Shown in pieces: positions 22,930 to 31,472 of a DNA stretch of 64,000 nt (positions are counted from its first letter, which is position 1; the number at the start of each line of letters is the position of its first letter). The notes beneath the pieces were generated by a model. That model did no database searches and was not told where the DNA came from. It saw only the letters and a list, made by a program, of their open reading frames with translations. The stretch spans positions 1 to 64,000 of IMG/VR virus record IMGVR_UViG_3300025151_000023; one strand, 5' to 3'. This DNA is from a virus. A program made the translations under genes and the position numbers.

Positions 22930-23257
22930 TCATAGATTCTTCTTCATCAGCTTGGCTGGAATCTACAGCATTTAGTGGTTCAGGTTGTGCAGATTGAATC
23001 TCACTTGTAATTGCCATGGTTGTTTTTGTAGCAATCCCAGTGAATCTTGTAACAGTACCATCAGCTAAAATTTTAAATGAGCCTGCTGTTCTACCTTCAC
23101 CAGTTTCGCTTAGTTTATGCACTACACCGTTAATAGTGCCATCCATTGTAGACCTACCTACAATGTACATGTAAGTTCCAGACTTACCTTTGTAAGTTGT
23201 ACCTTCGTGACATAAAGTTTCTTGTATTTTGTTTAAGACTAATTGTGCGTTTGTCAT
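22901..23257 (-). CDS. Hypothetical protein with acidic tail (118 aa)
   Basis: This 118-residue protein has two glycine-rich strand pairs (YKGKSGTYMYIVGRSTMDGT, ETGEGRTAGSFKI) and an acidic C-terminus (DEEESMNENEEAIAV). AAAGG precedes the start. Acidic tails are common in phage proteins that contact SSB or clamp proteins. No enzyme or DNA-binding motif is seen. It lies between the metalloprotease-like gene and UvsW. Role unknown. Confidence 0.5.
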   Translation of the reverse strand: MTNAQLVLNKIQETLCHEGTTYKGKSGTYMYIVGRSTMDGTINGVVHKLSETGEGRTAGSFKILADGTVTRFTGIATKTTMAITSEIQSAQPEPLNAVDSSQADEEESMNENEEAIAV

Positions 23258-23361
23258 ATATTATACCTTTGTTTATAGTTTATACATTACATTATATGGT
23301 ATAACCGTAATTACGTCAACCACCAAAAAACCGCAATTTATAAGGATTTTTTGATATAGTA

Positions 23362-23757
23362 TTAGTTTTTTTTAGCTTTTTCTTCTGAAATACTTTGTTG
23401 TATTGTGTCTAAAAACCATGGATTATCTCTCAACACAGTCATCATCCAATTGGTCATTGAGTTTACTGCTTGTTCTTCGTTATCATCATCATGTAAAGGA
23501 CCGCCTTGTGCATTCAATGATGAATGATAAACTATAGCATGGATCACTTCATGTAATAAAGTATTAGCTAGATCTAATCCTTTGGCTTCTTCTTGTATTT
23601 CAATTTTGTTTTCTCTAGCAACATACTGTCCCCAATAGTCTGAATTATTTTTAATAAACGATGTTTTTACACGTTCTATTTTTACATCCTTCCAACCTAT
23701 TTTTATAGAGTTTGGAAGTTGTTCATTAAGTGTTTTTTTAACCATTTTCTTTTTCAT
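23362..23757 (-). CDS. HExxH metallopeptidase-like protein
   Basis: This 131-residue protein contains LLHEVIHAIVYH, an HExxH zinc-protease signature (H, E, then H), followed by HDDDNEEQAVN with an acidic residue that could be the third ligand. This layout resembles small ImmA/IrrE- or SprT-like peptidases. No secretion signal is present, so it would act inside the cell. It overlaps the glycan-island gene at 23738 by 20 bases. The substrate is unknown. Confidence 0.6.
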   Translation of the reverse strand: MKKKMVKKTLNEQLPNSIKIGWKDVKIERVKTSFIKNNSDYWGQYVARENKIEIQEEAKGLDLANTLLHEVIHAIVYHSSLNAQGGPLHDDDNEEQAVNSMTNWMMTVLRDNPWFLDTIQQSISEEKAKKN

Positions 23758-24421
23758 CTATGATAGTATTCAATTCATTATATGTTATGGACTTGCAGTT
23801 GTCAAGTTCGAAAAATGCTTTTGGTAAATTACCGTCTACAAATCTAAAACTAATTGATTGATTTTTTTGCATAAAAGTATAGATCTGTTTAGCCCATACT
23901 GTTTGGTGCACTATGGTATCGCTTGTTGCGTACCCATTGGTATCTTTGTAGATGTTGAAATTAGGACCATCCTCTGCACAATCAAAACCAAAACAGATTA
24001 AATCAGTGTGTCCATCTTGAACTGCAATACTCATGCAAGTTGTGCCTGTGCCTAACATTTGGTTGTTTGGTATCAAATGGCTTGTGCCTCCGTATCGACT
24101 CATACACAAATGGTTAGTGTAGACAATATTTTTTTGATCATATTCTGCTTCGACAACTTCCTGATACATTTTCCTGTCGACAATCACTAAAAAGTCAGGA
24201 GTGTAATCTCTATACAACGCATTGCACCCGTATGTATCTTGTGGTAGTTTGTATAGATCAAAACCTATGCGTGATGGCCCGTTGCCTATTATAAATGCAG
24301 ATTTACCTGCAGGATCATTAAACACAGTTCTTGGCATCCATTGGCGCTCATAATGTTTTTTGCCTTGTTTGATCAAAATGTTTGTAATTATTTCTTCGCC
24401 TTTGTACTCACTTAATGCCAT
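23738..24421 (-). CDS. DUF115-like Rossmann protein (glycosyltransferase-like)
   Basis: This 227-residue protein has SAFIIGNGPSRIGFDLYKLP, the nucleotide-binding start of the DUF115/MptE-like or GT42-like group, with CNALYRDYTPDFLVIVDRKMY and FGFDCAED later in the sequence. Such proteins include enzymes that build surface or flagellar sugars and pterin pyrophosphokinases. The neighbours are glycosyltransferases, so a sugar role is the likely reading. It is read in the same direction as 24440-33537. The exact reaction is not known. Confidence 0.5.
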   Translation of the reverse strand: MALSEYKGEEIITNILIKQGKKHYERQWMPRTVFNDPAGKSAFIIGNGPSRIGFDLYKLPQDTYGCNALYRDYTPDFLVIVDRKMYQEVVEAEYDQKNIVYTNHLCMSRYGGTSHLIPNNQMLGTGTTCMSIAVQDGHTDLICFGFDCAEDGPNFNIYKDTNGYATSDTIVHQTVWAKQIYTFMQKNQSISFRFVDGNLPKAFFELDNCKSITYNELNTIIDEKENG

Positions 24422-24439
24422 ACTATTACTTTACTACTT

Positions 24440-25144
24440 TTACTGCCAGTTGTCTATAATCAATGGATCTTTTTCAACTTCGGCTGGATTTGGTTTTCCG
24501 TGCATTACAATTACTGCACATTCGTCTGGTAAGCCATGCTTCACTTTGTTAAATTTTTTTTCTACAAATTTATCATGTGGAGAACGCTTTTTCTCTCCTG
24601 GCTCTAGACCTATTTCCCATTTGTAAGACATTACCCAGTCACGTGGCCATATAGGAGATTGGCGATAAATTGAAGTCATGTAGTCTTGATCGCCTCGAAA
24701 CTGGCTTATTATTTTTTTTGGGTCGTTCACAAATTTTTTCCACACATGAACTTCTTGTCCTGCATTAAATTTCATTACAGACGAATTACGCACATGGTAA
24801 TTTGGAATTCGGCATCTGTTAAAGTCTTGTATTATAACAAATGCATCGCCTTCGAAATCCCACAAATGGTCAATGTTTCTAATTACAACAATGTCTAAGT
24901 CCATAAACAACACTCTGCCTTTTAGACCTATATCATCTCTAAACATATGAATTTTATTCCACCATGTTGGAAAAAGAGGTTCTACAACAATTTGATTGAT
25001 TTCTGGACGCCAATCTTTTTTAGAATCTGTAATTACATTAAACGTGATGTCATTTGAGTGCCTAGTAACCATGTTGTACAGTTTGTCAACATACATTGTA
25101 CCGTACTTGTTACCTGTGCAAACACAAACGAAAGACTTAATCAT
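24440..25144 (-). CDS. Glycosyltransferase, GT-A/GT8-like
   Basis: This 234-residue protein starts IKSFVCVCTGNKYGTMYVDKL and has RVLFMDLDIVVIRN, where DLD is the DxD that binds the metal-nucleotide sugar in GT-A folds, followed by FEGDAFVII and NAGQEVHVWK. The layout fits GT8-like transferases. It overlaps the start of 25141 and is in one operon with it. The donor sugar and acceptor cannot be assigned. Confidence 0.7.
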   Translation of the reverse strand: MIKSFVCVCTGNKYGTMYVDKLYNMVTRHSNDITFNVITDSKKDWRPEINQIVVEPLFPTWWNKIHMFRDDIGLKGRVLFMDLDIVVIRNIDHLWDFEGDAFVIIQDFNRCRIPNYHVRNSSVMKFNAGQEVHVWKKFVNDPKKIISQFRGDQDYMTSIYRQSPIWPRDWVMSYKWEIGLEPGEKKRSPHDKFVEKKFNKVKHGLPDECAVIVMHGKPNPAEVEKDPLIIDNWQ

Positions 25145-25668
25145 TTAATTTCCATGTATCCAATACTAATTCTGTTTGTGTAACTACCAACACTATGCCA
25201 AAATGGATTTTGCTTTGATGTTGAAAATTTTCTGATTGTTACTCCTTTTCTTTCTGGCTCAGTAATTATATTTTTATTTTCAGCATCGTAATATCTAAAA
25301 AAACTTTTTCCGTCTTCGGGAGACCAAACAAAATATGTTCTTTCACCTTCTAAGTCAGCGTTTGTGTGCCAGCCGCAATAACTTCCTGGCGGATACCAAA
25401 AAAATCCAGTACATCTATAATTTGGGCCAAGCTCTTCGTCAAATTTAGTTAATGCTTTATTATTAGATTTGTTTAAAAATATTCTGTTGTCGTTGTTAGG
25501 CAGTTCTACTGCTACATTCACGTTACTTTTCATTGCTAAGGCTAAACTAGACTGTGACAGTTTTTCCTCTATCGAAGTGTCTGTAAAATTAAAAGTGCTT
25601 TTGGTCATTGCTGGTTTTACTTCTTCTAGAATTGCTTGTATGTGTTTGTGTATTAAATCTTCATTCAT
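25141..25668 (-). CDS. 2OG-Fe(II) oxygenase-like protein
   Basis: This 175-residue protein contains FFWYPPGSYCGWHTNADLEGERTYFVWS and, near the end, NPFWHSVGSYTNRISIGY, the typical two-histidine cupin layout of 2OG-Fe(II) oxygenases (H...D/N, then H..., R). Its place between sugar genes, with 4-base overlaps on both sides, suggests that it hydroxylates a sugar or a linked small molecule. The acidic metal ligand after the first histidine is not clearly placed (HTNAD), so the call is tentative. Confidence 0.55.
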   Translation of the reverse strand: MNEDLIHKHIQAILEEVKPAMTKSTFNFTDTSIEEKLSQSSLALAMKSNVNVAVELPNNDNRIFLNKSNNKALTKFDEELGPNYRCTGFFWYPPGSYCGWHTNADLEGERTYFVWSPEDGKSFFRYYDAENKNIITEPERKGVTIRKFSTSKQNPFWHSVGSYTNRISIGYMEIK

Positions 25669-26510
25669 ATTGCCTCTTTTAATCTACGCCATGGAAGGCC
25701 TTGTTCTATTTCGTCAACGAACCATTCACAATAACTTATCTTTTTAAGCCATTCAGTTCTATCAGGTGTGACTGGATTTTCTATGTCACCTCCTATCGTA
25801 TTGCCAACATATCTACATAACGAACTGTTGTCAACAAATACAGGCACACCTTCTAGCACCGATTCTATTGCTGGATTTGAATTATAATTTACAACTGCAT
25901 GTGCATCTTGCAAAAGTTTTTTAAAGTCAACTTCGTCAACATTACCTGTAGGTTTTGGCGTTGATATATGCACGTCTTTATATTTTTTAGTTAATGGTTG
26001 TGCATTAATTTTATGCCTGGGGTGTATTCTTATAAAAACTTTTCTATTGCTTTGAGATCGTATCCATTGTAGTTGTTTATCTACCCATTCAATCATGTTG
26101 CCACCATGCCATGCCGCTGAGTTTGTATTTTGTGTGCAAATTATAATGTGGGTGCCAGACCTCCATGGTTTAGGATTTAAATTAAATTTTTTTATTCTGG
26201 CATCATCAACATCATCATTTGCAAAGTTGGCTTCTGCATTGATACCACCCAATCCAATACGCCAAGATTGATTTCTCAATAGTCCACCTACTTCTATAAT
26301 TAATAGTTTTGTTTTAGGTTTGTAATATTGATATATTGGTTTCCGTCCATACATGTTCAACAGCACAGACCACATAACAACAACATCAGCATTTGGTCTG
26401 TCTGTGTTAAGACAGATATCATAATCTTCACCTTGGAGAGATTTGATAAATGCTTTCATTACAGGTTTGCCTGCTATAGCACATGTGTCTGGAAATAATG
26501 CAATCTTCAT
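25665..26510 (-). CDS. Capsule KpsC/KpsS-like putative Kdo-transferase (paralogue 1)
   Basis: This 281-residue protein has a GT-B-like start (MKIALFPDTC), then TKLLIIEVGGLLRN, FIRIHPRHKI and near the end AHAVVNYNSNPAIESVLEGVPVF followed by VTPDRTEWLKKISYCEWFVDEIEQG. The His-Pro-Arg pocket and the NSN..E..LEG block resemble the capsule polysaccharide proteins KpsC/KpsS, which are retaining Kdo-transferases. The C-terminal WL..I.Y.EW..DEI..G motif recurs in the three other paralogues in the window. The donor is likely but unproven to be CMP-Kdo. Confidence 0.5.
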   Translation of the reverse strand: MKIALFPDTCAIAGKPVMKAFIKSLQGEDYDICLNTDRPNADVVVMWSVLLNMYGRKPIYQYYKPKTKLLIIEVGGLLRNQSWRIGLGGINAEANFANDDVDDARIKKFNLNPKPWRSGTHIIICTQNTNSAAWHGGNMIEWVDKQLQWIRSQSNRKVFIRIHPRHKINAQPLTKKYKDVHISTPKPTGNVDEVDFKKLLQDAHAVVNYNSNPAIESVLEGVPVFVDNSSLCRYVGNTIGGDIENPVTPDRTEWLKKISYCEWFVDEIEQGLPWRRLKEAI

Positions 26511-27136
26511 TTAATAAAATTATACAGTCTTTCTGCAATGATTTCATGACCTTTTTTATTAGGATGGTATTTGTTTGGATAAATGTATTGATTGTTTTGA
26601 AATTTTTGTAGTTCGGCTGTTTGATCATTTACATTACCACCTAACATTTCTATTGCATTAGAGTCAACAAATTTTGTATGATCAATACCAGAGTAACTAA
26701 ATTTTATTTTAGTCCATCCTTCTAAATAGACATCTGTCAGATTATGTTTCTGACACATTCTCTGCAGAGCAAGTATAGTCATGTTTGCTTTGTGGTGATC
26801 CATCTCGTCTGATTGTAATTCTGCAAAATATAATTTTTTTAGATAGTCATTTTTAGAGCCTGTTGGACGTATCACTTTGAATTCATTATTTTTATAGTAC
26901 AATTGACGTGTTGGATTGGTTATAAAAAATACACAAACACAGTCATTATATTTTTTAGTTTTAATAAACTTGTCTAATTGTATTACTAAAGAGTCTATTG
27001 CTGTGCCTTCATGACTCATATTGTAATAATCCTCTGTACCTAACATAGCGTGTAAAATATCGCCAAAAGGCTTTTCGCCTTTGTTGAGTTCAGCACCGTA
27101 CGGCCAACTGTCACCAAATACTGCTAACGTTTTCAT
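26507..27136 (-). CDS. SGNH/GDSL hydrolase
   Basis: This 209-residue protein opens with LAVFGDSWPYGAEL (GDS block I, S9-like) and ends near NKYHPNKKGHEIIAERL, where the HPNKKGH matches the block V DxxH family (NxxHP here). NMSHEGTAIDS is the probable block II/III region. SGNH hydrolases remove acyl or acetyl groups. It overlaps both neighbours by 4 bases and sits among glycosyltransferases, so sugar O-acyl removal or transfer is plausible. The catalytic pair is by position. Confidence 0.7.
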   Translation of the reverse strand: MKTLAVFGDSWPYGAELNKGEKPFGDILHAMLGTEDYYNMSHEGTAIDSLVIQLDKFIKTKKYNDCVCVFFITNPTRQLYYKNNEFKVIRPTGSKNDYLKKLYFAELQSDEMDHHKANMTILALQRMCQKHNLTDVYLEGWTKIKFSYSGIDHTKFVDSNAIEMLGGNVNDQTAELQKFQNNQYIYPNKYHPNKKGHEIIAERLYNFIK

Positions 27137-27486
27137 TTTGTACTCTTCACGTGGACCACAGACTTGCCACTGATATTAAAATACTTAAAACGTAAATTTG
27201 GTTTGACTAATAATTGTTTTTTATTTTCTCTAGACAGTTCTATGGTGTTGTTTAAAACTGTAAATTCACACACTCCGAACATACACGTTACAAGTCTCCA
27301 GCTTGCATCTGAATTTTCTCTTCTAACTTTGTGTGGCTTGTTGTAATCATAATATTCATTAATGAACGTAAGTGGTTGGACTTTTTTATCAAACTCTTCT
27401 TTATTATATGTGAAGGTAACGTCATTTTTGACATGCTCAATGACGTATAAATTATTTTTTAATACTTCAACAACGTTAGTGATCAT
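27133..27486 (-). CDS. Hypothetical beta-rich protein (117 aa)
   Basis: This 117-residue protein is strand-rich with VTCMFGVCEFTVLNNTIEL and LLVKPNLRFKYFNIS, which has the shape of a small cupin or a WxcM/FdtA-like sugar-modifying domain, but the expected His motif is not present. It overlaps the FkbM methyltransferase at its start and the SGNH gene at its end, so it is a genuine operon member. No function is assigned. Confidence 0.45.
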   Translation of the reverse strand: MITNVVEVLKNNLYVIEHVKNDVTFTYNKEEFDKKVQPLTFINEYYDYNKPHKVRRENSDASWRLVTCMFGVCEFTVLNNTIELSRENKKQLLVKPNLRFKYFNISGKSVVHVKSTK

Positions 27487-28120
27487 CTCTTACGTATATA
27501 CAATCTCTTGTAATTTTAAACTTTCTTGTGTATCCAACGTTTTTCAACCATTGGTCAGTCGCTTGTTTTCCTTGTGCGCCTTGATTAAAAACACAGCGTT
27601 CTATAACAATTATAGGTGAACAATTATCGATTGTATTTTTAGCACCATTCATCACATTTAGTTCTGCACCTTCTACATCAATTTTAAGAACGTCTATGTC
27701 TTTGTAGTTGAATTCGTCTAGTGTTTTTAGTGTTACAGATCCATTATTGTTAGGCACTACTCGAGTCGACCCTAAGTGTTCTGGAACGACAACTTCTAAT
27801 TTGCCTTTAGTATTGCTGTCGTACAAGCCGAATTCGTGCAGTTCAATATTGTCTAGGTCAGCACAATTTTTTTTGAAACACTCTATGTTGTAACTAGCAG
27901 GTTCAAAAGCAGTGATAGTTTTAAAATATTGTGCAAAAACTTTTGACCAACGACCAACATTGCCGCCAACATCAACCATTCTTCTATATTTTGAATTGCG
28001 GTCTGCCAACAATTTAATAGTGTAATCTACTAAAGCAGTGTCATGATTAACAACAGATGGTGCATTATGATGCAATGGTTTATCCCCATCTGGTATGTAA
28101 AATCCATCTACTAATTGCAT
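27476..28120 (-). CDS. FkbM-family methyltransferase
   Basis: This 214-residue SAM methyltransferase has MVDVGGNVGRWSKVFA (motif I), TAFEPASYNIECFKKN, LYDSNTKGKLEVVVPEH and VLKIDVEGAELNVMNG, blocks of the FkbM family that methylate sugars and polyketides. It should O-methylate a sugar on the glycan made by the island. FkbM genes are common in polysaccharide clusters. Its start is in the 5' region next to the GT25 gene. Confidence 0.75.
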   Translation of the reverse strand: MQLVDGFYIPDGDKPLHHNAPSVVNHDTALVDYTIKLLADRNSKYRRMVDVGGNVGRWSKVFAQYFKTITAFEPASYNIECFKKNCADLDNIELHEFGLYDSNTKGKLEVVVPEHLGSTRVVPNNNGSVTLKTLDEFNYKDIDVLKIDVEGAELNVMNGAKNTIDNCSPIIVIERCVFNQGAQGKQATDQWLKNVGYTRKFKITRDCIYVRDDH

Positions 28121-28124
28121 AATT

Positions 28125-28757
28125 TTATATATAAAACTCTTTTTCTACAGTAAGGGAATCTCTATTAGTAACCATTACTGCTCTTGGTGTAACTACCTCT
28201 ATTTTTACATACTTGTCTTTCACAAACATATCAGAAGCTGTAATGCCGTCTTCATATGCTCCTTGTATCAAACGTTTTGCGGCGTGGGGCTTTATAACAT
28301 ATCCGTAAGTTCCTTTCAACTGGCGTTCTCCTTTGCGGAACCAATTGAAGTCTTGCACAATTGGTGCTGTACCTAGATCTGGATCTGGTTCAATCCATCG
28401 ATGATTATCTAAGTGCAATACATCTGTGAACGGTTGTAAAAATGTATTTGATACAACTTTAGAATCATGTTCTAAAACTAATATGTTTTCGTTCAGTTCA
28501 ACACATTTTTTCCAAACATTAAGATGTGAAATCATACAACCTCTCACGCCACCTTTTTTATTTTTAATTCTAAACAATTTAGGGCCTGGGTCATACATTT
28601 TTAATTTTTCTTTAGCAATGTATTCATCTGCTCTTTTAGGTGTATATCCTACAAATAGTTCTACATCTAGTCCAAAATCTTTTGCACTACTTACAGCTAA
28701 TTTGCTTGCTGTTACAGTGCTTTCTATTTCGGGTAGATATATTACAAACGATTTCAT
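28125..28757 (-). CDS. Glycosyltransferase family 25-like (LPS type)
   Basis: This 210-residue protein has MKSFVIYLPE at the N-terminus, GGVRGCMISHLNVWKKCVE, and NILVLEHDSKVVSN, matching the GT25 pattern (GC..SH...W, then (L)EDD). Family members transfer beta-galactose or other sugars in LPS. The DxD-like EHD is a variant. KGTYGYVIKPHAAKRL is the GT25 AYVI-like block. It overlaps the KpsC-like gene at 28757 by a base and belongs to the same operon. Confidence 0.72.
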   Translation of the reverse strand: MKSFVIYLPEIESTVTASKLAVSSAKDFGLDVELFVGYTPKRADEYIAKEKLKMYDPGPKLFRIKNKKGGVRGCMISHLNVWKKCVELNENILVLEHDSKVVSNTFLQPFTDVLHLDNHRWIEPDPDLGTAPIVQDFNWFRKGERQLKGTYGYVIKPHAAKRLIQGAYEDGITASDMFVKDKYVKIEVVTPRAVMVTNRDSLTVEKEFYI

Positions 28758-29740
28758 TACTTTAACATTTGCTCAACGTGTGGACGAAAACGTTTCCAAA
28801 CCATTCCTGATTTTACTTCGTCTATAGTCCAATTGGCATATGCTAAATCGTTCAACCATTGTGTACGATCCGGAGTTGTTGGGCTTTCGATTTTGCTGAA
28901 ATCTGCATTTCCTACATCCCAAGCTAGGCATAGATCTGATGTCAAAAACACAGGAATGCCATATGTTGCGGCATCAACGGCCGCTGTTGAATTATGAGTG
29001 ACTACTGCCCAACAGTTTTGTAATTCTTCCAGAAACGTGAATCTGTAATCAGCTGTAGGCCCGCCACCTTTAGTAACACTTGTTACTTCAATTTGTGGAT
29101 GTTTCTTTGCCATGTCGTTAGCACATTTTATTGCGTGATTTGGATGTGGTCGCAATTTAATTTTTCGATCTGTGTGTGGTTTAAGTTTTTCAATTACTTC
29201 GTCAACCCATACATATGGGTCAGTTTTAGTTCTTGACATGGACCAGTTGTCTATTGGTTGTGTGCATAATAAAATATGCTCACCTTTTTCTCTCCATGGC
29301 CTAGATTTTGTTTCTAAAAATTTTTCTATTTGTGCCCATCTGTCTCCTGGAGAATTTTGATTTAAAAAATTACCGTCATTCATTGGTGACCACAATCCAC
29401 ATCTAAAATAATGTTTTGCCCAATCAGTGGCACGATTACCCATGCTGGTCCATATGCCACCATCAAACGAAATACACACTCCGCCGTGTTTTTCGTGGTG
29501 CTGTCTAATTTTTCTTCTGTTGCCTTTTAAAAAATCGCCTGCTGAATCTGGACCATAACCAAAATGTACAGCAACTTTTTCATGTGGCTCGCCAGCGTAT
29601 TTTTCTGGGTCTCCTTTTCCTTCGATCCATATGGCTTCGTCGCCTACTGCTTTAATACCTTCAGCCCATGCTTTGATCATCTCGAATGAGGCACCTTTGC
29701 CTCTGCGTTTAACTGTGTTGCGAAAAACTTCTACTTTCAT
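28757..29740 (-). CDS. Capsule KpsC/KpsS-like putative Kdo-transferase (paralogue 2)
   Basis: This 327-residue protein has the same ending as 25665: NCWAVVTHNSTAAVDAATYGIPVF, then TTPDRTQWLNDLAYANWTIDEVKSG. The middle has GEHILLCTQPIDNWSM and IKLRPHPNHAIK (an RPHPNH phosphate pocket). The N-terminal half contains RNTVKRRGKGASFE. It is the longest of the four paralogues. The reaction is inferred to be a transfer of Kdo or a related acidic sugar; the sequence shows only the fold motifs. Confidence 0.5.
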   Translation of the reverse strand: MKVEVFRNTVKRRGKGASFEMIKAWAEGIKAVGDEAIWIEGKGDPEKYAGEPHEKVAVHFGYGPDSAGDFLKGNRRKIRQHHEKHGGVCISFDGGIWTSMGNRATDWAKHYFRCGLWSPMNDGNFLNQNSPGDRWAQIEKFLETKSRPWREKGEHILLCTQPIDNWSMSRTKTDPYVWVDEVIEKLKPHTDRKIKLRPHPNHAIKCANDMAKKHPQIEVTSVTKGGGPTADYRFTFLEELQNCWAVVTHNSTAAVDAATYGIPVFLTSDLCLAWDVGNADFSKIESPTTPDRTQWLNDLAYANWTIDEVKSGMVWKRFRPHVEQMLK

Positions 29741-30615
29741 TATTGTCCTTGATAATATTTGATAATGTTTTCTATGTCTAATGGTCTGTCAGTTTTAATG
29801 TATTGCTCTTGTTTACTGTAGTCAACATAATAATCGCGTTTGTCTTTGTCTTCGTCTTCAACAATTTTAACATCAATATCAATATATTTTTGTATCTCTT
29901 CGACAATGCCACGTTTAGTTACATTCAGCTGTGTTGCTCCTACATTGAAAATTTCTTTATTAAATTTGTCAAAATTATCTACCACATAGCCTAGTACATT
30001 TGCAATGTCATTAACATGATAAAATGTTCTTTCTGCATTTGGTTGATATAATTCTATTTTGCCATGTTTTACAGCATCATGACACAGTGTGTGTATTAAC
30101 AAGTCATGTCGCATTTTGAAAGACAAACCGTAAGCAGTTGCAGGACGTAAAATTGTCCAGTTGTCAATTTGTTTTACTATTTGCTCACCTTCAAGTTTTG
30201 TTTTAGCATATAGTGTTGCAGGATTACATTCTAAAGTTTCGACACATGGTTCACTTAGTGCACCATACACACTACCAGTTGATAAGAAAATAGTTGGCTT
30301 GTTCATTGCACAAATTGCCTTTACGCCTTCTATGTTAGTTCGATGTGTTTCTTCAGGGTGTTTATCACAGTCAATATAACCAACCTTTGCCGCCAAATGT
30401 AATATCATGTCAACATCATTAAAAATGCTTAGATCATCGCATACATCATATTTTTTGAACACAACATTTTTATTGTATTCTAGTGCAATGCCTAATCGTT
30501 GCTCCAATGCTGTTTGTGACGAATCTATGCACATCAACGTGTGATTTGTGTTACGCATATTATAGATAAACTGTGTGCCAATATATCCAAGTGCGCCTGT
30601 AACTAATATTTTCAT
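29740..30615 (-). CDS. NAD-dependent sugar epimerase/dehydratase
   Basis: This 291-residue protein has MKILVTGALGYIGTQFI (GxxGxxG, residues 6-14), MILHLAAKVGYID, LSTGSVYG, YAKTKLEGE (the YxxxK catalytic pair) and FYHVNDIANVL, the standard blocks of the extended SDR family. It acts on an NDP-sugar at the hexose C4, C5 or C6. Start 30615 is chosen because GGAAGGA precedes it; a TTG at 30630 is the alternative. It overlaps the transferase at 30612, which suggests that the two are used together. Confidence 0.8.
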   Translation of the reverse strand: MKILVTGALGYIGTQFIYNMRNTNHTLMCIDSSQTALEQRLGIALEYNKNVVFKKYDVCDDLSIFNDVDMILHLAAKVGYIDCDKHPEETHRTNIEGVKAICAMNKPTIFLSTGSVYGALSEPCVETLECNPATLYAKTKLEGEQIVKQIDNWTILRPATAYGLSFKMRHDLLIHTLCHDAVKHGKIELYQPNAERTFYHVNDIANVLGYVVDNFDKFNKEIFNVGATQLNVTKRGIVEEIQKYIDIDVKIVEDEDKDKRDYYVDYSKQEQYIKTDRPLDIENIIKYYQGQ

Positions 30616-31472
30616 TTTAAATCCTTCCAATATGCGTGTGTTTGATTAGTTGTAAGATCTGATTTTTTGCTTTTCATTTGATCCTTGCGTTCAAATCCTT
30701 TGAGATGATCCATGTATTGTCCTAGTTCAGAATTTATAAAAGGATGTCGTGCCTTTCTTGCACCGCCAAATCTTCCATCATTCAGATCTTCATTTTTAAT
30801 TTTTCCAGCTTGTTCCATTTCTATTCTCACAGCATCAAAGGTGAATGAATCAGTATAACCTGCCCTTGGGAAACTATTTAAAAATCCTTTTTGTATGTTA
30901 AAAAATAGATCATCATCATAATACTGTTGCCAACGTTTGAAAAATTCTTCTGCAAATTCGTGTGCAGTGTTAAAAGCATAATAACCAGTTTCGGAAAATC
31001 CTTTTTTGGGCCTGCCAAGATATGATGTGAACGCATGGTCTGGAATTATATGTTCCAACCAAGACATAGGCACTGGTTCAAATGTAATGATATCCGCATC
31101 TAGGTACCACATCATGTCTGGTTTTGTTTTTTGATATGCGTCAATACAAGCAAAAACTTTGTACGAAAATCTTATAGCATCATATTCAAATTCATAATCT
31201 TTCATACCTAGTGTTTGTAACTTTGGGTTATTAGTATGTCGATCAATAAAGTTTTGTAAAGATGGTTGTTCTTTACATAAGTTGTAGTATTCAAATCTAT
31301 CACCAGCTTGATTTATTTCTTTATCAGCGGGCAATGTTTGTGACATGTTGTCAGGATACACTAAAATTTTTGCATGGCTTGGCCAATTTTTTGCCGTAGT
31401 TTCTAAAGACTTTGTAACTGGCAATGGAAAATATCTTGGACTATATGTTGATACTATGGTTAATGATTTCAT
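30612..31472 (-). CDS. GT-A-type glycosyltransferase (paralogue A)
   Basis: This 286-residue protein has an N-terminal TIVSTYSPRYFPL, MMWYLDADIITFEP (DAD, the DxD variant) and a C-terminal LGQYMDHLKGFERKDQM followed by a basic region. Two other genes (32622, 33613) share the same layout and the LGQYMDHLKG type ending. These appear to form one small phage family of metal-dependent transferases. It overlaps the epimerase gene and the DegT-family gene by 4 bases each. The sugar is unknown. Confidence 0.65.
   Translation of the reverse strand: MKSLTIVSTYSPRYFPLPVTKSLETTAKNWPSHAKILVYPDNMSQTLPADKEINQAGDRFEYYNLCKEQPSLQNFIDRHTNNPKLQTLGMKDYEFEYDAIRFSYKVFACIDAYQKTKPDMMWYLDADIITFEPVPMSWLEHIIPDHAFTSYLGRPKKGFSETGYYAFNTAHEFAEEFFKRWQQYYDDDLFFNIQKGFLNSFPRAGYTDSFTFDAVRIEMEQAGKIKNEDLNDGRFGGARKARHPFINSELGQYMDHLKGFERKDQMKSKKSDLTTNQTHAYWKDLK

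Noticed and set aside
27133-27486. WxcM/FdtA-type sugar isomerase
   Set aside because: The shape is beta-rich, but the catalytic histidines of the family were not found.
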